Shown: positions 28,535-38,120, counted from the stretch's first letter. The stretch is 64,000 nucleotides of DNA from Pseudomonas sp. BN411 (GCF_029871235.1 NZ_SSOM01000073.1:368011-432010), one strand, 5' to 3'. Numbers and translations are program-made. The notes: generated by a model not told the origin, from the letters alone.

Positions 28535-29008
28535 CTAGCGCTGCAGGCCGAGATGGCGGATCACCACGACCTCGGCGGCGACCCGCTCCCAGACATCATC
28601 CAGCAGCTCGGCCGGGTAGAAGGGCAGGGCGGCCAGCTCGTCGCGGCTGATCCAGGCCAGTTCCTTGATGTCGAACTCGTCGCCTCCCAGGCCGCTCAGA
28701 TTGGCCAGGCTGAGTTCGCCGCGCCAGGCGTCGATCCGGTAGAACAGCTCCATGTGGAAGCGGCCCATGGCCGGCTCGGCGAATTCGCGGACGTAGACCA
28801 ACGGGCCGACGTCCACCTCCAGCCCCGTCTCCTCCATGAACTCGCGGCGCACGGTGTCACGGGTGCATTCGTCCTTGACCGATTCGAAGCCGCCGCCCGG
28901 CGGTATCCAGTAGGTGTCGTCGCCCACTTCGTGCCTGACCAGCAGGATGCGGCCATCACGCACCAGCAGGCCGGCGGCGCGGATGCGGTGGGTAAGTGGC
29001 GCGCTCAT
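28535..29008 (-). CDS. Nudix hydrolase
   Basis: A 157-residue Nudix protein. The box reads GGGFESVKDE then CTRDTVRREFMEETGLEV (about residues 35-62); REFMEETG is canonical, but the first Gly-to-Glu spacing is one residue longer than the usual GX5E. Substrates of such proteins are nucleoside diphosphate derivatives; this one cannot be specified. ATG 29008 overlaps the stop of the lipoprotein gene (ATGA on the minus strand), preferred over a longer in-frame start at 29056 that lies within that gene. Confidence 0.88.
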   Translation of the reverse strand: MSAPLTHRIRAAGLLVRDGRILLVRHEVGDDTYWIPPGGGFESVKDECTRDTVRREFMEETGLEVDVGPLVYVREFAEPAMGRFHMELFYRIDAWRGELSLANLSGLGGDEFDIKELAWISRDELAALPFYPAELLDDVWERVAAEVVVIRHLGLQR

Positions 29009-29436
29009 TGCCAGTCCAGCCGGGCGAGTTTCCACTCGCCGTCGTCGAGCCACCATTCCAGCTTCACCCCATAGTGCCGGGCGCTGTCGGGAATCAGCCC
29101 CTCGGCGCCAGTGAGGGCGACCTGGGCGTCGGTATAGCCTTTTTCGCGGTAGGTCGGGTCCAGGCTGTTGGCCTTGCCGAGGGCGATCACGCTGACATTC
29201 TTGTGGCGCATGAACAGCAGGGTCATGGTGCGTTTGGCCCAGTCACGGTCGTTCTGCTGCTGGGCGATGAACTGCGGGTGCAACTGCTCCAGCACCGCGG
29301 CGGTTTTCTTCGATTCGAGGTTGTCCTGCAGTTGTTGCACTGCTGCATCCAGCTCCGCGGCCGGGTCGCTCCGGCCACAACCGGCTAGGATTGCCAGTAC
29401 GCAGAGCGTCGGCAGAGCGATCTTCCTGAGTAGCAT
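29005..29436 (-). CDS. Hypothetical lipoprotein
   Basis: A 143-residue lipoprotein precursor: MLLRKIALPTLCVLAILAGC has a lipobox LAGC with Cys20. The mature part starts with a helical segment (AAELDAAVQQLQDNLESKKT) followed by alpha/beta sequence containing WAKRTMTLLFMRHKNVSVIA and YGVKLEWWLDDGEWKLARL, reminiscent of NTF2-like or DUF4878-type folds, though not assignable with confidence. GGAG precedes the ATG. Translation is coupled to the Nudix gene. It diverges from pip across about 93 bases. Confidence 0.8.
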   Translation of the reverse strand: MLLRKIALPTLCVLAILAGCGRSDPAAELDAAVQQLQDNLESKKTAAVLEQLHPQFIAQQQNDRDWAKRTMTLLFMRHKNVSVIALGKANSLDPTYREKGYTDAQVALTGAEGLIPDSARHYGVKLEWWLDDGEWKLARLDWQ

Positions 29437-29529
29437 GCTGAACTCCTTTTTCCTCGTTATGATGCCCGGCAGATTAGAAGGCCGGACTCGTCCAGGGGTC
29501 GACCTTACGCACAGTTTCGGGAGCCCAGA

Positions 29530-30504
29530 ATGCAGACTTTGTATCCGGAGATAAAACCCTACGCCCGGCACGAGCTGGCGGTGGATGCGCCGCACGTGCT
29601 CTATGTGGATGAAAGTGGTACGCCGGAAGGCTTGCCGGTGGTGTTCATCCACGGTGGCCCGGGGGCCGGCTGCGACGCCATGAGCCGGCGCTTCTTCGAT
29701 CCGAACCTGTATCGCATCGTCACCTTCGACCAGCGTGGCTGTGGCCGCTCCACACCCCACGCGAGCCTGGAAAAGAACACCACCTGGGACCTGGTGGCCG
29801 ACCTTGAGCGCATCCGCCAGCACCTGGGGATCGACAAGTGGGTGCTGTTTGGCGGTTCCTGGGGCTCCACCCTGTCCCTGGCGTATGCCCAGGCGCATCC
29901 GGAACGCGTGCACGGCCTGATCCTGCGCGGCATCTTCCTGTGCCGGCCGGAGGACTTCCACTGGTTCTACCAGGAAGGCTGCAGCCGGATGTTCCCGGAC
30001 TACTGGGAAGACTACCTGGCACCGATTCCGGCCGAGGAACACGGCGACCTGATGCAGGCCTTCTACAAGCGTCTGACCGGCCCTGACCAGATCGCCCAGA
30101 TGCACGCGGCCAAGGCCTGGTCTACCTGGGAAGGCCGCACCGCCACCCTGCGTCCGAGCGCGCCCGTGGTGGAGCGCTTCAGCGAGCCGATGCGCGCCCT
30201 GTCCATCGCCCGCATCGAGTGCCACTACTTCGTCAACAACGCCTTCCTCGAGCCTAACCAACTGCTCCGCGACATGCCGCGCATCGCCCACCTGCCGGGT
30301 GTGATCGTGCATGGCCGCTATGACGCCATCTGCCCCTTGGACAACGCCTGGGCCCTGCATAAGACCTGGCCGAACAGCGAACTGCAGATCGTCCGCGATG
30401 CTGGCCACGCGGCCGCCGAGGCCGGCATCACCGACGCCCTGGTGCGCGCGACCAACCAGATGGCCCGCCGCCTGCTGGAGCTGCCGCCCGAGGAAGACGC
30501 CTGA
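29530..30504 (+). CDS. pip: Proline iminopeptidase
   Basis: A 324-residue S33 family alpha/beta hydrolase that removes N-terminal proline from peptides. HGGPGAGC (about 38-45) forms the oxyanion region; [11 protein letters not shown] follows; the nucleophile elbow is GGSWGSTL with Ser near 113; Asp and His lie in HGRYDAICP and [18 protein letters not shown] is seven bases upstream of the ATG. The stop overlaps the dtd start (TGATG). Confidence 0.95.
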   Translation: MQTLYPEIKPYARHELAVDAPHVLYVDESGTPEGLPVVFIHGGPGAGCDAMSRRFFDPNLYRIVTFDQRGCGRSTPHASLEKNTTWDLVADLERIRQHLGIDKWVLFGGSWGSTLSLAYAQAHPERVHGLILRGIFLCRPEDFHWFYQEGCSRMFPDYWEDYLAPIPAEEHGDLMQAFYKRLTGPDQIAQMHAAKAWSTWEGRTATLRPSAPVVERFSEPMRALSIARIECHYFVNNAFLEPNQLLRDMPRIAHLPGVIVHGRYDAICPLDNAWALHKTWPNSELQIVRDAGHAAAEAGITDALVRATNQMARRLLELPPEEDA

Positions 30505-30941
30505 TGAAGGCACTGCTGCAACGGGTCAGTGCCGCCCGCGTTGAAGTGGAAAGTGAGGTGGTTGGCGCCATTGACCAGGGCCTGCTGGTGCTGGTGGGCG
30601 TCGAGCCCCAGGACACCGAGGCCAGCGCCGACAAACTGCTGCACAAACTGGTCAACTACCGCGTATTCGCCGATGCCGAGGGCAAGATGAACCTGTCCCT
30701 CGGCGCCGTTGGCGGCGGCCTGTTGCTGGTCTCCCAGTTCACGCTGGCCGCCGATACCAAGAGCGGCCTGCGCCCGAGTTTCTCTACCGCAGCATCTCCG
30801 GCGCGCGGTGAGGAGCTGTTCGACTACCTCGTGGCACAGGCCCGCCTCAAGCATCCGCAGGTGGCCACCGGCCGCTTCGGCGCCAACATGCAGGTGCACC
30901 TGATCAACGACGGTCCGGTCACTTTCCTGCTCGAAAGCTGA
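30504..30941 (+). CDS. dtd: D-aminoacyl-tRNA deacylase
   Basis: A 145-residue homodimeric editing enzyme that hydrolyses D-amino acids from mischarged tRNA. It starts [16 protein letters not shown] and carries [19 protein letters not shown] (the SQxT catalytic motif, about 76-94) and the C-terminal Gly-Pro motif in [10 protein letters not shown]. Both motifs are intact. One-base overlap with pip (TGATG) indicates coupling. Confidence 0.97.
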   Translation: MKALLQRVSAARVEVESEVVGAIDQGLLVLVGVEPQDTEASADKLLHKLVNYRVFADAEGKMNLSLGAVGGGLLLVSQFTLAADTKSGLRPSFSTAASPARGEELFDYLVAQARLKHPQVATGRFGANMQVHLINDGPVTFLLES

Positions 30942-30943
30942 GC

Positions 30944-30959
30944 TGGCCCGATATCTGCT
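30944..30959 (+). promoter_or_regulatory. Candidate sigma54 promoter of amino-acid ABC operon
   Basis: TGGCCCGATATCTGCT matches the -24/-12 consensus at the invariant GG and GC with correct spacing, with two mismatches elsewhere. It lies just after the dtd stop; transcription would give a leader of about 175 bases. Confidence 0.4.
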
Positions 30960-31029
30960 TCTTGCGACTCGCCATCCACGGAGATGCGGTTTAGCATGCG
31001 CGCCATGCCCCGTCGTTCGTGGGCTGGAC

Positions 31030-31037
31030 AACAACAA
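31030..31037 (+). promoter_or_regulatory. Possible Crc motif in the leader
   Basis: AACAACAA is a perfect AANAANAA motif, but about 107 bases before the start codon at 31144, so its effect on translation is uncertain. Confidence 0.3.
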
Positions 31038-31060
31038 CGATCTGCCCCGTTGGCAGGCTC

Positions 31061-31124
31061 TTGAAACGCTACCTGCGTTGCCGAGGCGTCGCCTTGACTG
31101 CGTCGTTAACGTTTTTCAACGAGC
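31061..31124. repeat. Internally deleted copy of the 52640 palindromic element
   Basis: The segment begins TTGAAACGCTACCTGCG and ends GTTTTTCAACGAG, matching both ends of the element at 52640-52774 but missing its central 70 or so bases. It lies in the leader of the amino-acid binding-protein gene, ending about 20 bases before its start. Confidence 0.7.
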
Positions 31125-31143
31125 CGCCCCATTAGGAGAAGGA

Positions 31144-31935
31144 ATGAAAAAGTTTCTCGCGTCTTTGCTGTTCGCCGCCAGCGCCCTGACCGGTCTGGCC
31201 CACGCTGGCATGGTCGATGATGCAGTCAAGCGCGGCACCCTGCGCGTCGGCATGGACCCGACCTACATGCCCTTCGAAATGACCAACAAGCGTGGTGAGA
31301 TCATCGGCTTCGAAGTCGACCTGCTCAAGGCCATGGCCAAGGCCATGGGCGTCAAGCTGGAACTGGTATCCACGAGCTACGACGGCATCATCCCGGCCCT
31401 GCTGACCGACAAGTTCGACATGATCGGCTCCGGCATGACCCTGACCCAGGAGCGCAACCTGCGCATCAACTTCTCCGAGCCCTTCATCGTGGTCGGCCAG
31501 ACCCTGCTGATCCGCAAGGAGCTGCAAGGTGAGATCAAGTCCTACAAGGACCTGAACGATGGCAAATTCCGCATCACCTCCAAGATCGGCACCACCGGCG
31601 AAATGGTCGCCAAGAAGCTGATCTCCAAGGCCCAGTACCACGGCTTCGACAACGAGCAGGAAGCGGTGATGGACGTGGTCAACGGCAAGGCCGACGCCTT
31701 CATCTACGACGCCCCGTACAACGTGGTGGCCGTGAACAAGGCCGGTGCCGGCAAGCTGGTGTTCCTGGAAGAGCCCTTCACCTTCGAACCCCTGGCCTTC
31801 GGCCTGAAGAAGGGCGACTACGACAGCCTGAACTGGGTCAACAACTGGATGCATCAGGTCCGCAACGACGGCACCTACGAGCGTATCCACGCCAAGTGGT
31901 TCAAGAAGACCGACTGGCTTAAAGAGATGGAATAA
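31144..31935 (+). CDS. Polar amino-acid ABC transporter substrate-binding protein
   Basis: A 263-residue periplasmic binding protein of the SBP_bac_3 family. Signal peptide about residues 1-22 (LFAASALTGLAHAG). It contains GTLRVGMDPTYMPFEM and GEIIGFEVDLLKAMAKAMGV, the N-terminal signature region of the family, then DMIGSGMTLTQERN. The ATG at 31144 has AGGAGAAGG upstream; an earlier in-frame ATG is in the repeat. Permease and ATPase genes follow. Ligand class polar amino acids by family; exact ligand not inferred. Confidence 0.93.
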   Translation: MKKFLASLLFAASALTGLAHAGMVDDAVKRGTLRVGMDPTYMPFEMTNKRGEIIGFEVDLLKAMAKAMGVKLELVSTSYDGIIPALLTDKFDMIGSGMTLTQERNLRINFSEPFIVVGQTLLIRKELQGEIKSYKDLNDGKFRITSKIGTTGEMVAKKLISKAQYHGFDNEQEAVMDVVNGKADAFIYDAPYNVVAVNKAGAGKLVFLEEPFTFEPLAFGLKKGDYDSLNWVNNWMHQVRNDGTYERIHAKWFKKTDWLKEME

Positions 31936-31970
31936 GCCCGCACCGGCCTCAGGGCCAGTGTTGGTTGCGA

Positions 31971-32004
31971 CAGGCCCGGCCCACAAGGCCGGGCCTGCCT
32001 TTTG
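31971..32004 (+). terminator. Terminator between binding protein and permease
   Basis: CAGGCCCGGC (31971-31980) and GCCGGGCCTG (31988-31997) form a ten-base-pair stem with a seven-base loop, followed by CCTTTTGTT. Partial termination here would give more binding protein than permease. Confidence 0.8.
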
Positions 32005-32029
32005 TTCCCCGCCATGAGCGAGATTTACC

Positions 32030-32992
32030 TTGACTAGAAAACATCGCCGTAACTGGCCCTGGCACATCCTGACCGGTCTGATCCTGGTCGTGATTGGCTG
32101 GGGACTCTGGTACTCCACCTCACTGATTTCCTACGAATGGCGCTGGAATCGCGTGCCTCAGTACTTCGCCTACCAGGCGGAGGAAAGCCAGCGCGCTGCC
32201 GATTACAGCACCGTCAGCGCCATCGCCGACGCCGGCGACAACGCCCGCGTGACCCTGACCGCCGAGGGCGGTGAGGAGCAGGTGCTGGAAGTGGCCCGTG
32301 ACAGCCTGCAGGTGAGCCAGGGCGATGACGTTTCCGAAGGCGACCAGATCGGCGTGACCCGCCATTGGACCGCCGGCCCGCTGCTCTGGGGCCTCTGGAC
32401 CACCCTGTGGATATCCGTGGTGTCCGGCGCTTTCGGCCTGCTGATCGGCCTGTTTACCGGCCTCTGCCGCCTGTCGGACAACCCCACGCTGCGCGACCTG
32501 TCCACCGTTTACGTCGAACTGGTGCGCGGTACTCCGCTGCTGGTGCAGATCTTCATCTTCTACTTCTTCATCGGCACCGTGCTGAACCTTTCCCGCGAGT
32601 TCGCCGGGGTGGCGGCGCTGGCGTTGTTCACCGGCGCCTACGTCGGCGAAATCGTCCGTGCCGGCGTGCAGTCCATCGCCCGTGGCCAGAACGAGGCGGC
32701 GCGCTCGCTGGGCCTGAACGCGGGCCAGTCCATGCGCCACGTGATCCTGCCGCAGGCGTTCAAGCGCGTGCTGCCGCCGCTGGCCGGGCAGTTCATCAGC
32801 CTGGTCAAGGACACCTCGCTGGTGTCGGTCATCGCCATCACCGAACTGACCAAGAGCGGCCGCGAGGCGATCACGACCTCCTTCTCCACCTTCGAGATCT
32901 GGTTCTGCGTCGCTGCGCTGTACCTCGTCATCAACCTGCCGCTGTCGCAAATCGCCAGCCGTCTGGAGCGGAGGCTCGGGAAAAGTGATTGA
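32030..32992 (+). CDS. Polar amino-acid ABC transporter permease with periplasmic insert
   Basis: A 320-residue HisM/GlnP-type permease. After TM1 (about residues 10-32) there is a hydrophilic, probably periplasmic stretch of about 75 residues (about 35-112) before the usual permease core, which starts [16 protein letters not shown]. The conserved loop [22 protein letters not shown] is near 223-244. TTG at 32030 is chosen: an in-frame stop lies at 32015-32017 and no ATG follows before TM1. The end overlaps the ATPase gene by eight bases. Confidence 0.9.
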   Translation: MTRKHRRNWPWHILTGLILVVIGWGLWYSTSLISYEWRWNRVPQYFAYQAEESQRAADYSTVSAIADAGDNARVTLTAEGGEEQVLEVARDSLQVSQGDDVSEGDQIGVTRHWTAGPLLWGLWTTLWISVVSGAFGLLIGLFTGLCRLSDNPTLRDLSTVYVELVRGTPLLVQIFIFYFFIGTVLNLSREFAGVAALALFTGAYVGEIVRAGVQSIARGQNEAARSLGLNAGQSMRHVILPQAFKRVLPPLAGQFISLVKDTSLVSVIAITELTKSGREAITTSFSTFEIWFCVAALYLVINLPLSQIASRLERRLGKSD

Positions 32993-33719
32993 AGTCCGAA
33001 ACCTGGTGAAAGTCTTCGATGCTCGCGGCCAAGAGGTGCGGGCTGTGGATAACGTCACCACGCAGGTGAAGCGTGGCGAAGTAGTGGTGGTGATTGGCCC
33101 GTCGGGCTCCGGCAAGTCCACCTTCCTGCGCTGCCTCAACGGCTTGGAGGAGCTGGATTCCGGTTCGGTGAGCATCGACGGCGTCGACCTCGCCAATCCG
33201 AAGACCGACGTGAACGCCTACCGCCGCGAAGTGGGCATGGTGTTCCAGCACTTCAACCTGTTCCCGCACATGACCGTGCTGGAGAACCTCTGCCTGGCGC
33301 AGAAGGTCGTCCGCAAGCGCGGCAAGGCCGAGCGCGAGGCCAAGGCCCAGGCGCTGCTGGCCAAGGTCGGCATCGCGCAGAAGGCCAACGAGTACCCCTC
33401 GCGCCTGTCCGGCGGCCAGCAGCAACGCGTGGCCATCGCCCGCGCCCTATGCATGGAGCCCAAGGTGATGCTGTTCGACGAGCCGACTTCGGCGCTGGAC
33501 CCGGAGATGGTCGGCGAAGTGCTGGACGTGATGAAGCAGCTCGCCCAGGAAGGCATGACCATGGTCTGCGTGACCCACGAAATGGGCTTCGCCCGCGAAG
33601 TAGCCGACCGGGTGCTGTTCTTCGACCACGGCAAGCTACTGGAAGACGCACCACCCGCGCAGTTCTTCGACAAGCCCCAGGACCCGCGCGCGCAGAGCTT
33701 CCTGCGGCAGGTGCTGTAA
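32985..33719 (+). CDS. Polar amino-acid ABC transporter ATP-binding protein
   Basis: A 244-residue GlnQ/HisP-type ATPase. Walker [10 protein letters not shown] is near residues 36-44, Q-loop [14 protein letters not shown], signature [15 protein letters not shown] near 138-152, Walker [15 protein letters not shown] and switch His in [11 protein letters not shown] at 32985 overlaps the permease end by eight bases. It completes the three-gene transporter. Confidence 0.95.
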   Translation: MIEVRNLVKVFDARGQEVRAVDNVTTQVKRGEVVVVIGPSGSGKSTFLRCLNGLEELDSGSVSIDGVDLANPKTDVNAYRREVGMVFQHFNLFPHMTVLENLCLAQKVVRKRGKAEREAKAQALLAKVGIAQKANEYPSRLSGGQQQRVAIARALCMEPKVMLFDEPTSALDPEMVGEVLDVMKQLAQEGMTMVCVTHEMGFAREVADRVLFFDHGKLLEDAPPAQFFDKPQDPRAQSFLRQVL

Positions 33720-33915
33720 AGCTCGGAGTAGGGTGGATCACGCTTCACCGATCCACCAACGGCGCCCCACCCTGGCGCGCAATTCTGCGGATTGGCACGG
33801 ACATGCGCCCCTCTCCCTTCAGGGAGAGGGGCCGGGGAGAGGGAGGCGGTGCAATCGTCCCTGCAGGCACGTGACGAAGGTGGGGTTTGAGTTACCCCTC
33901 CGGGAAGAGAAAATG

Positions 33916-33949
33916 AAGGCCGGTTCGGACTATCCGACCGGCCTTTTTT
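33916..33949 (+). terminator. Intrinsic terminator downstream of the ABC operon
   Basis: AAGGCCGGT (33916-33924) pairs with ACCGGCCTT (33937-33945), extended by a CGG/CCG inner pair with one bulge, and followed by TTTT. Confidence 0.85.
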
Positions 33950-34012
33950 GATGGGTATCGCTTCGCTCCACCCATCCTACGGATCTGATCAGGCAGGCGG
34001 AGCTGGCCTTTT

Positions 34013-34099
34013 GTAGGTTGTGGCTGAGCGGAGCGAAGCCCAACAAAGCCAAGCTCGGCGTCCGCAATGTTGGGCTTCGTGACCTCAGCCACAACCTAC
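34013..34099. repeat. Palindromic intergenic element, copy 3
   Basis: Perfect 16-base outer arms GTAGGTTGTGGCTGAG (34013-34028) and CTCAGCCACAACCTAC (34084-34099), with an inner 11-base pair CGAAGCCCAAC (34034-34044) / GTTGGGCTTCG (34069-34079). Same family as 10365 and 13419. It lies between convergent genes. Confidence 0.8.
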
Positions 34100-34124
34100 G
34101 GCCTTCCCGAGCCCCATAACGGGC

Positions 34125-34547
34125 TCAGTGCAGCGGCTTCGCCGGCTGCAGTTCGTTCTCTTCCAGCCAGTCCTGGGCCAGTTCGCGCAGCCGGGCGGCT
34201 TCGAACTGGTGCCAGGCCTCCAGCAGTACCGGGTACTCCATCAGCACATGGCGGAAGCTGCGGGCGGGTTTGCGGCCCGTCAGGGCCTGTTCCAGGGCGG
34301 AATAGGCGTGGGGGTGGACCACTTCATGGAGGAACTCCTGCATCAGCCGCAGCTCGTCGCCCTGGCCCAGCGGCTCCACCAGCAGGAAGCGCTCCGGCTC
34401 TTCCCGCAGCAGGGTTTCCAGTTCGGGGTCGGCGTCTTCTTCGGGAATCAGCAGGACCTTGCCGCTAAGCAGGTCGAGGTAGTGATCGAGACCCTCGGTA
34501 TTGAGGGCGAAGGCGATTTGGTCGAGGTCGATGGTCAACGGGCGCAT
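34125..34547 (-). CDS. UPF0158 family protein
   Basis: A 140-residue acidic cytosolic protein opening MRPLTIDLDQIAFALNTE, a hallmark of UPF0158. It has LIPEEDADPELETLL and ends in a helical segment ending LEENELQPAKPLH. Function of the family is unknown. ATG 34547 is chosen over a far upstream in-frame ATG (34754) that lies in the chemoreceptor gene. It is 58 bases downstream of the chemoreceptor on the same strand. Confidence 0.85.
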   Translation of the reverse strand: MRPLTIDLDQIAFALNTEGLDHYLDLLSGKVLLIPEEDADPELETLLREEPERFLLVEPLGQGDELRLMQEFLHEVVHPHAYSALEQALTGRKPARSFRHVLMEYPVLLEAWHQFEAARLRELAQDWLEENELQPAKPLH

Positions 34548-34605
34548 GGCGGACACTCGAAGGCAGGAAACATGACCGGATCCTACCTCCAAGCCCGGGG
34601 AATTG

Positions 34606-36525
34606 TCAGATACGGAAGCGGCTGACGGTCGCCTGCAGTTCGTTGCCCAGGCGCGCCAGTTCGCTACTGGAAGCGGCCGTCTCCTCGCTGGCGGACGCGG
34701 TCTGCTCGGAAATATCGCGCACGTTGACCACGCTGCGGTTGATTTCGTCGGCAACGGCGCCCTGCTGCTCTGCGGCCGCCGCGATCTGCTGGTTCATCGC
34801 CTGGATGGTGGAAACCGCCTGGGCGATTGCGCTGAGCCGCCTTCCGGCGCGGCGGGTCAGTTCGACGGTGCTGTCGGTCAGGCTGCGGCTGGTGTCCATC
34901 AGACTCGCGGCGTGCTGGGTGCCGCTCTGCAGGCCGTCGATCAGCTCCTCGATTTCCTTGGTGGACTGCTGCGTGCGCTGCGCCAGGCCGCGCACTTCGT
35001 CGGCCACCACGGCAAAGCCGCGTCCGGCTTCGCCCGCGCGGGCGGCCTCGATGGCGGCGTTAAGGGCCAGCAGGTTGGTCTGCTCGGCCACCGACTTGAT
35101 CACATCGAGCACGCTGCCGATCTTCTCGCTCTCCTGCTTGAGGCGGTCGACGGCGTCGTTGGAACGGCCTACCTCGGCCGCCAGTTTATCCATCTGGGCG
35201 ACGGCATCGTTGACCGCGGTCTCGCCTTCCTTCGCCTGGCGATCGGCCGCGCTGGCCGCTTCGGAGGCCTGTTCGGCATTACGCGCGACTTCCTGCACGG
35301 TGGCAGCCATCTCATTCATGGCGGTGGCAACCTGGTCGGTTTCCACCTTCTGGTTGTTGACCCCGGCGCTGGTCTGCCCGGTGACTGCCGAGAGCTGTTC
35401 GGCCGCGCTGGCGATCTGGACGACGCCGTCGCGGATCTGGCCGATCAGCTGGCGCAGGTTCAGGGTCATGCGCTGCATGCTGCCCTGCAATTGGCCGAGT
35501 TCGTCGTTGCGGTCCGCGTGCAGGTCTTCGCTGAGGTCGCCGGCGGCAATGCGTTCTGCGGCGCCCAGGGTGCGCTGCAGGGGACGGACGATCTGCCGGG
35601 TGATGACCAGGGCAGCGCCGATGCCGATGAGCAGCGCCAGGAGCAGGGCCGTCAGCAGCAGGCTGCGGGTGGTGCCGGTTTCGTGATTGCGCTTGTCGGT
35701 TTGCCGTTCGACCAGCGAGCTGCTGACCTGCATGAGCTTTTCGCCCAGGCCACGCATGGTTTCCAGGTGGGCGCCAGTGCTGTCGGTGGCGCTGCGGAAT
35801 TCGACTATCGCTGCCCGGTAGGCCTTCAGGGAAACGCTGACCTTGCCCAGGTCTGCGTCGTCGCTGCCAATGGTTTCGCCGAGCTTGGCCACCGCCGAGA
35901 GCGCGCCGTCCACCGCCGTCAGGGCGGCTTCTTCGAGGTTCGGGTCGCTGCTGAAGGTATAACCGCGCACCTGGAAACGGGCCTGCTGCACGGACAGACG
36001 AAGCTGGACGAGGGTGCGGTACTGCGCGAGGCGGCCGCTGTCGTCGAGGGTGATGTCGTCGAGGATGCGTCGCTCGATCTGGTCGATCACCGCCACCGCC
36101 TGGTCAGCGCTCGTGCCCAGCTTGGCGCGGGCCGCTTCACGGGCCTGATAGGCCTGTACGAGCTGCGCAAAGGCGTTCTGGTAGTTGCGGGTGGCGCTGC
36201 CCTGCTCGGCGACGAGAGCGCGGTCCTGGGGGTCTAGAAGGACGCTGGAGAGGTGACTGCCAAGGTCTTCCAGTGCCTTGAGGCTGTCGTTCACCGCCGC
36301 GGCGACGGCCGGGTCCTGCTTGATCTGGAACTGCATGCGATTGATGCGCAGGTCCTTGGTCAGTTCGCTCAAGCTCGCGCTCTCGCTCAACTTTTCACCG
36401 CGTTCGATGGTGCTGCTGAGGGCGAGCCAGCCGGTAAGGGTGATCAGGACGGTCAGCAGTAGGACCAGGCCGAAGCCTGTGGCGAGCTTGAGGTTGACGC
36501 TGATGTTGCTGAACCAGCGGAACAT
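34606..36525 (-). CDS. Methyl-accepting chemotaxis protein with HBM-type sensor
   Basis: A 639-residue chemoreceptor: TM1 at about 7-31, a roughly 245-residue all-helical periplasmic domain whose length fits a helical bimodular (HBM) sensor, TM2 near 285-305, HAMP (about 306-360) and a signalling domain with tip [20 protein letters not shown] and [12 protein letters not shown]. No CheR/CheB pentapeptide at the C-terminus (ends SRFRI). ATG 36525 has AAGGAG eight bases upstream; the GTG at 36534 would sit in that site. From memory, the same position in P. aeruginosa holds McpK, an alpha-ketoglutarate receptor, so a TCA-intermediate ligand is plausible. Confidence 0.92.
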   Translation of the reverse strand: MFRWFSNISVNLKLATGFGLVLLLTVLITLTGWLALSSTIERGEKLSESASLSELTKDLRINRMQFQIKQDPAVAAAVNDSLKALEDLGSHLSSVLLDPQDRALVAEQGSATRNYQNAFAQLVQAYQAREAARAKLGTSADQAVAVIDQIERRILDDITLDDSGRLAQYRTLVQLRLSVQQARFQVRGYTFSSDPNLEEAALTAVDGALSAVAKLGETIGSDDADLGKVSVSLKAYRAAIVEFRSATDSTGAHLETMRGLGEKLMQVSSSLVERQTDKRNHETGTTRSLLLTALLLALLIGIGAALVITRQIVRPLQRTLGAAERIAAGDLSEDLHADRNDELGQLQGSMQRMTLNLRQLIGQIRDGVVQIASAAEQLSAVTGQTSAGVNNQKVETDQVATAMNEMAATVQEVARNAEQASEAASAADRQAKEGETAVNDAVAQMDKLAAEVGRSNDAVDRLKQESEKIGSVLDVIKSVAEQTNLLALNAAIEAARAGEAGRGFAVVADEVRGLAQRTQQSTKEIEELIDGLQSGTQHAASLMDTSRSLTDSTVELTRRAGRRLSAIAQAVSTIQAMNQQIAAAAEQQGAVADEINRSVVNVRDISEQTASASEETAASSSELARLGNELQATVSRFRI

Positions 36526-36621
36526 GCGGAGCACTCCTTTGCGAGCATGGCGGGCGAGAGGCCGCCTGGAATACTCCTGCTATCGGCAGGGAAACCGCGC
36601 GCTTGAAGTCGCTTCGTCGTC

Positions 36622-37329
36622 TCAGAAAAGCCGGGCGAGCAGGGCGGTGACCGCCGTTTCCACACGCAGGATGCGTTCGCCGAGTTGCACGGGCTGCAGG
36701 CCGGCTTCGTGCAGCTTCTCCACTTCGTAGGGAATCCAGCCGCCTTCCGGGCCGATGGCCAGGGTGATGGGCTCGTTCACTGCGCGTGGGCAGGGCGGGT
36801 AGTTGCCGGGGTGGCCCACCAGCCCCAGGGTGCCCGCGGCGAGCTGCGGCAGGCGGTCCTCGACGAAAGGCTTGAAGCGCTTTTCGATGACCACTTCGGG
36901 CAGGACGGTATCCCGCGCCTGTTCAAGGCCCAGGATCAGTTGCTCGCGAATGGCCGCAGGTTCGAGGAAGGGGGTCTGCCAGAAGCTCTTCTCCACGCGG
37001 TAGCTGTTCAACAGCACCAGGCGCGGCACGCCCATGGCGGCGACCGTCTGGAACACGCGGCGGAGCATTTTCGGCCGTGGCAGGGCCAGCAGCAGGGTGA
37101 GGGGCAGCTTGGCTGGCGGTGGCTGGTCGAAGCTCACTTCCAGCTCGGCGCAGGCAGTTTCGAGGCTGAGCAGGCGTCCCTGGCCCATCTGGCCGCCGAG
37201 GCGGCCGACCCGCAGGCTGTCGCCTTCCTCGGCACGATGGACTTCATGCAGGTGCTTGAGGCGCCGGCCTTCCAGGCGCACGCGGTCCGCCGCGACGAAG
37301 TCGCCGTCTTCGAGAAGGAGCAGGTTCAC
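36622..37329 (-). CDS. rsmE: 16S rRNA (uracil-1498-N3) methyltransferase
   Basis: A 235-residue SPOUT-fold methyltransferase acting on U1498 of 16S rRNA. Recognisable motifs are [15 protein letters not shown] near the N-terminal PUA-like domain and the C-terminal knot sequences [15 protein letters not shown] (about 186-200) and [20 protein letters not shown] at 37329 overlaps the tatC stop (GTGA). An in-frame ATG far upstream lies inside tatC and is rejected. Confidence 0.95.
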   Translation of the reverse strand: MNLLLLEDGDFVAADRVRLEGRRLKHLHEVHRAEEGDSLRVGRLGGQMGQGRLLSLETACAELEVSFDQPPPAKLPLTLLLALPRPKMLRRVFQTVAAMGVPRLVLLNSYRVEKSFWQTPFLEPAAIREQLILGLEQARDTVLPEVVIEKRFKPFVEDRLPQLAAGTLGLVGHPGNYPPCPRAVNEPITLAIGPEGGWIPYEVEKLHEAGLQPVQLGERILRVETAVTALLARLF

Positions 37330-38120
37330 GGGCGGGTGGCGGGCGGTTGGTCGCCGGGCTCTTCGGTGTCGTCTTCCGGATGGTCGCCGCGCTTGCGGAT
37401 CAGGCCGCCGAAGAACACGCCGACCTCGAACAGCAGCCACATGGGCACGGCCAGCAGAGTCTGGGAGAAGATGTCCGGCGGAGTCAGGACCATGCCCACC
37501 ACGAAGCAACCGATGACCACGTAGGGACGGATGCGCTTGAGGTAGGCAACGTCGACCACGCCGATCCAGATCAGCAGCACCACTGCCACGGGGATTTCGA
37601 AGGCGACGCCGAAGGCGAAGAACAGCGTCATCACGAAATCGAGGTAGCTGGTGATGTCGGTCATCATCGACACACCTTCAGGCGTCACGCTGGCGAAGAA
37701 GTGGAAGATCAGCGGGAACACCAGGAAGTAGGCGAAGGCCATGCCGCCGTAGAACAGCACGATGCTCGACACCAGCAGCGGCAGGGCGATGCGTTTTTCG
37801 TGCTTGTACAGGCCGGGGGCGATGAAGCCCCAGACCTGGTGCAGGATCACCGGCATGGCGAGGAACAGCGCCACCACCATGGTCAGCTTGAACGGGGTGA
37901 GGAAGGGCGAGGCCACGTCGGTGGCGATCATGGTCGCGCCTTCCGGCAGGTACTGGCGCAGGGGCGCCGAGACCAGGGTGTAGATCTTCTGCGCGAAGTA
38001 GAACAGGCCGGCGAAGATCAGGAAGATCGCCGCTACGCAGCGCAACAGGCGTGTACGCAGTTCGGTGAGGTGCGAGACCAGGGGCATTTCCTGGTCTTGT
38101 TCCGGCTTCTGGTCGCTCAT
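37326..38120 (-). CDS. tatC: Twin-arginine translocase subunit TatC
   Basis: A 264-residue inner-membrane protein with six transmembrane segments, the receptor for twin-arginine signal peptides. Typical features are the N-terminal [14 protein letters not shown] (about 13-26) with the conserved Glu and [19 protein letters not shown], and TP-E in the [10 protein letters not shown] loop. The C-terminal cytosolic tail is longer than in E. coli and charged ([16 protein letters not shown]). It overlaps tatB (ATGA) and rsmE (GTGA). Confidence 0.97.
   Translation of the reverse strand: MSDQKPEQDQEMPLVSHLTELRTRLLRCVAAIFLIFAGLFYFAQKIYTLVSAPLRQYLPEGATMIATDVASPFLTPFKLTMVVALFLAMPVILHQVWGFIAPGLYKHEKRIALPLLVSSIVLFYGGMAFAYFLVFPLIFHFFASVTPEGVSMMTDITSYLDFVMTLFFAFGVAFEIPVAVVLLIWIGVVDVAYLKRIRPYVVIGCFVVGMVLTPPDIFSQTLLAVPMWLLFEVGVFFGGLIRKRGDHPEDDTEEPGDQPPATRP

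Larger units (their letters stand above)
33720..34124. other. Repeat-rich 405-base intergenic region
   Basis: No gene is apparent. It holds, in order: a GGTGGAT/ATCCACC inverted repeat (about 33730-33757); a perfect CCCCTCTCCCT/AGGGAGAGGGG hairpin (33808-33831), related to the hairpins near 100 and 235; a T-tailed terminator (33916-33949); a GATGGGT/ACCCATC hairpin (33950-33976); and a long palindromic element (34013-34099). Confidence 0.75.

Noticed and set aside
29530-30504. Long minus-strand frame joining the lipoprotein to sequence opposite pip
   Set aside because: The lipoprotein has its own ATG with GGAG and lipobox at 29436; the extension is antisense to pip.
32014-32037. Seven-codon ORF (ATG-AGC-GAG...TAG) overlapping the TTG start of the permease
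   Set aside because: It has no Shine-Dalgarno and lies between a terminator and the start codon; probably chance, though it could affect initiation.
33720-34124. CRISPR array or attachment site in the repeat-rich gap
   Set aside because: Repeats are inverted, not evenly spaced direct repeats; no cas, integrase or tRNA gene is near.
34603-36237. 544-codon plus-strand frame opposite the chemoreceptor
   Set aside because: Antisense shadow of a clear MCP gene; no start signals and no family resemblance.
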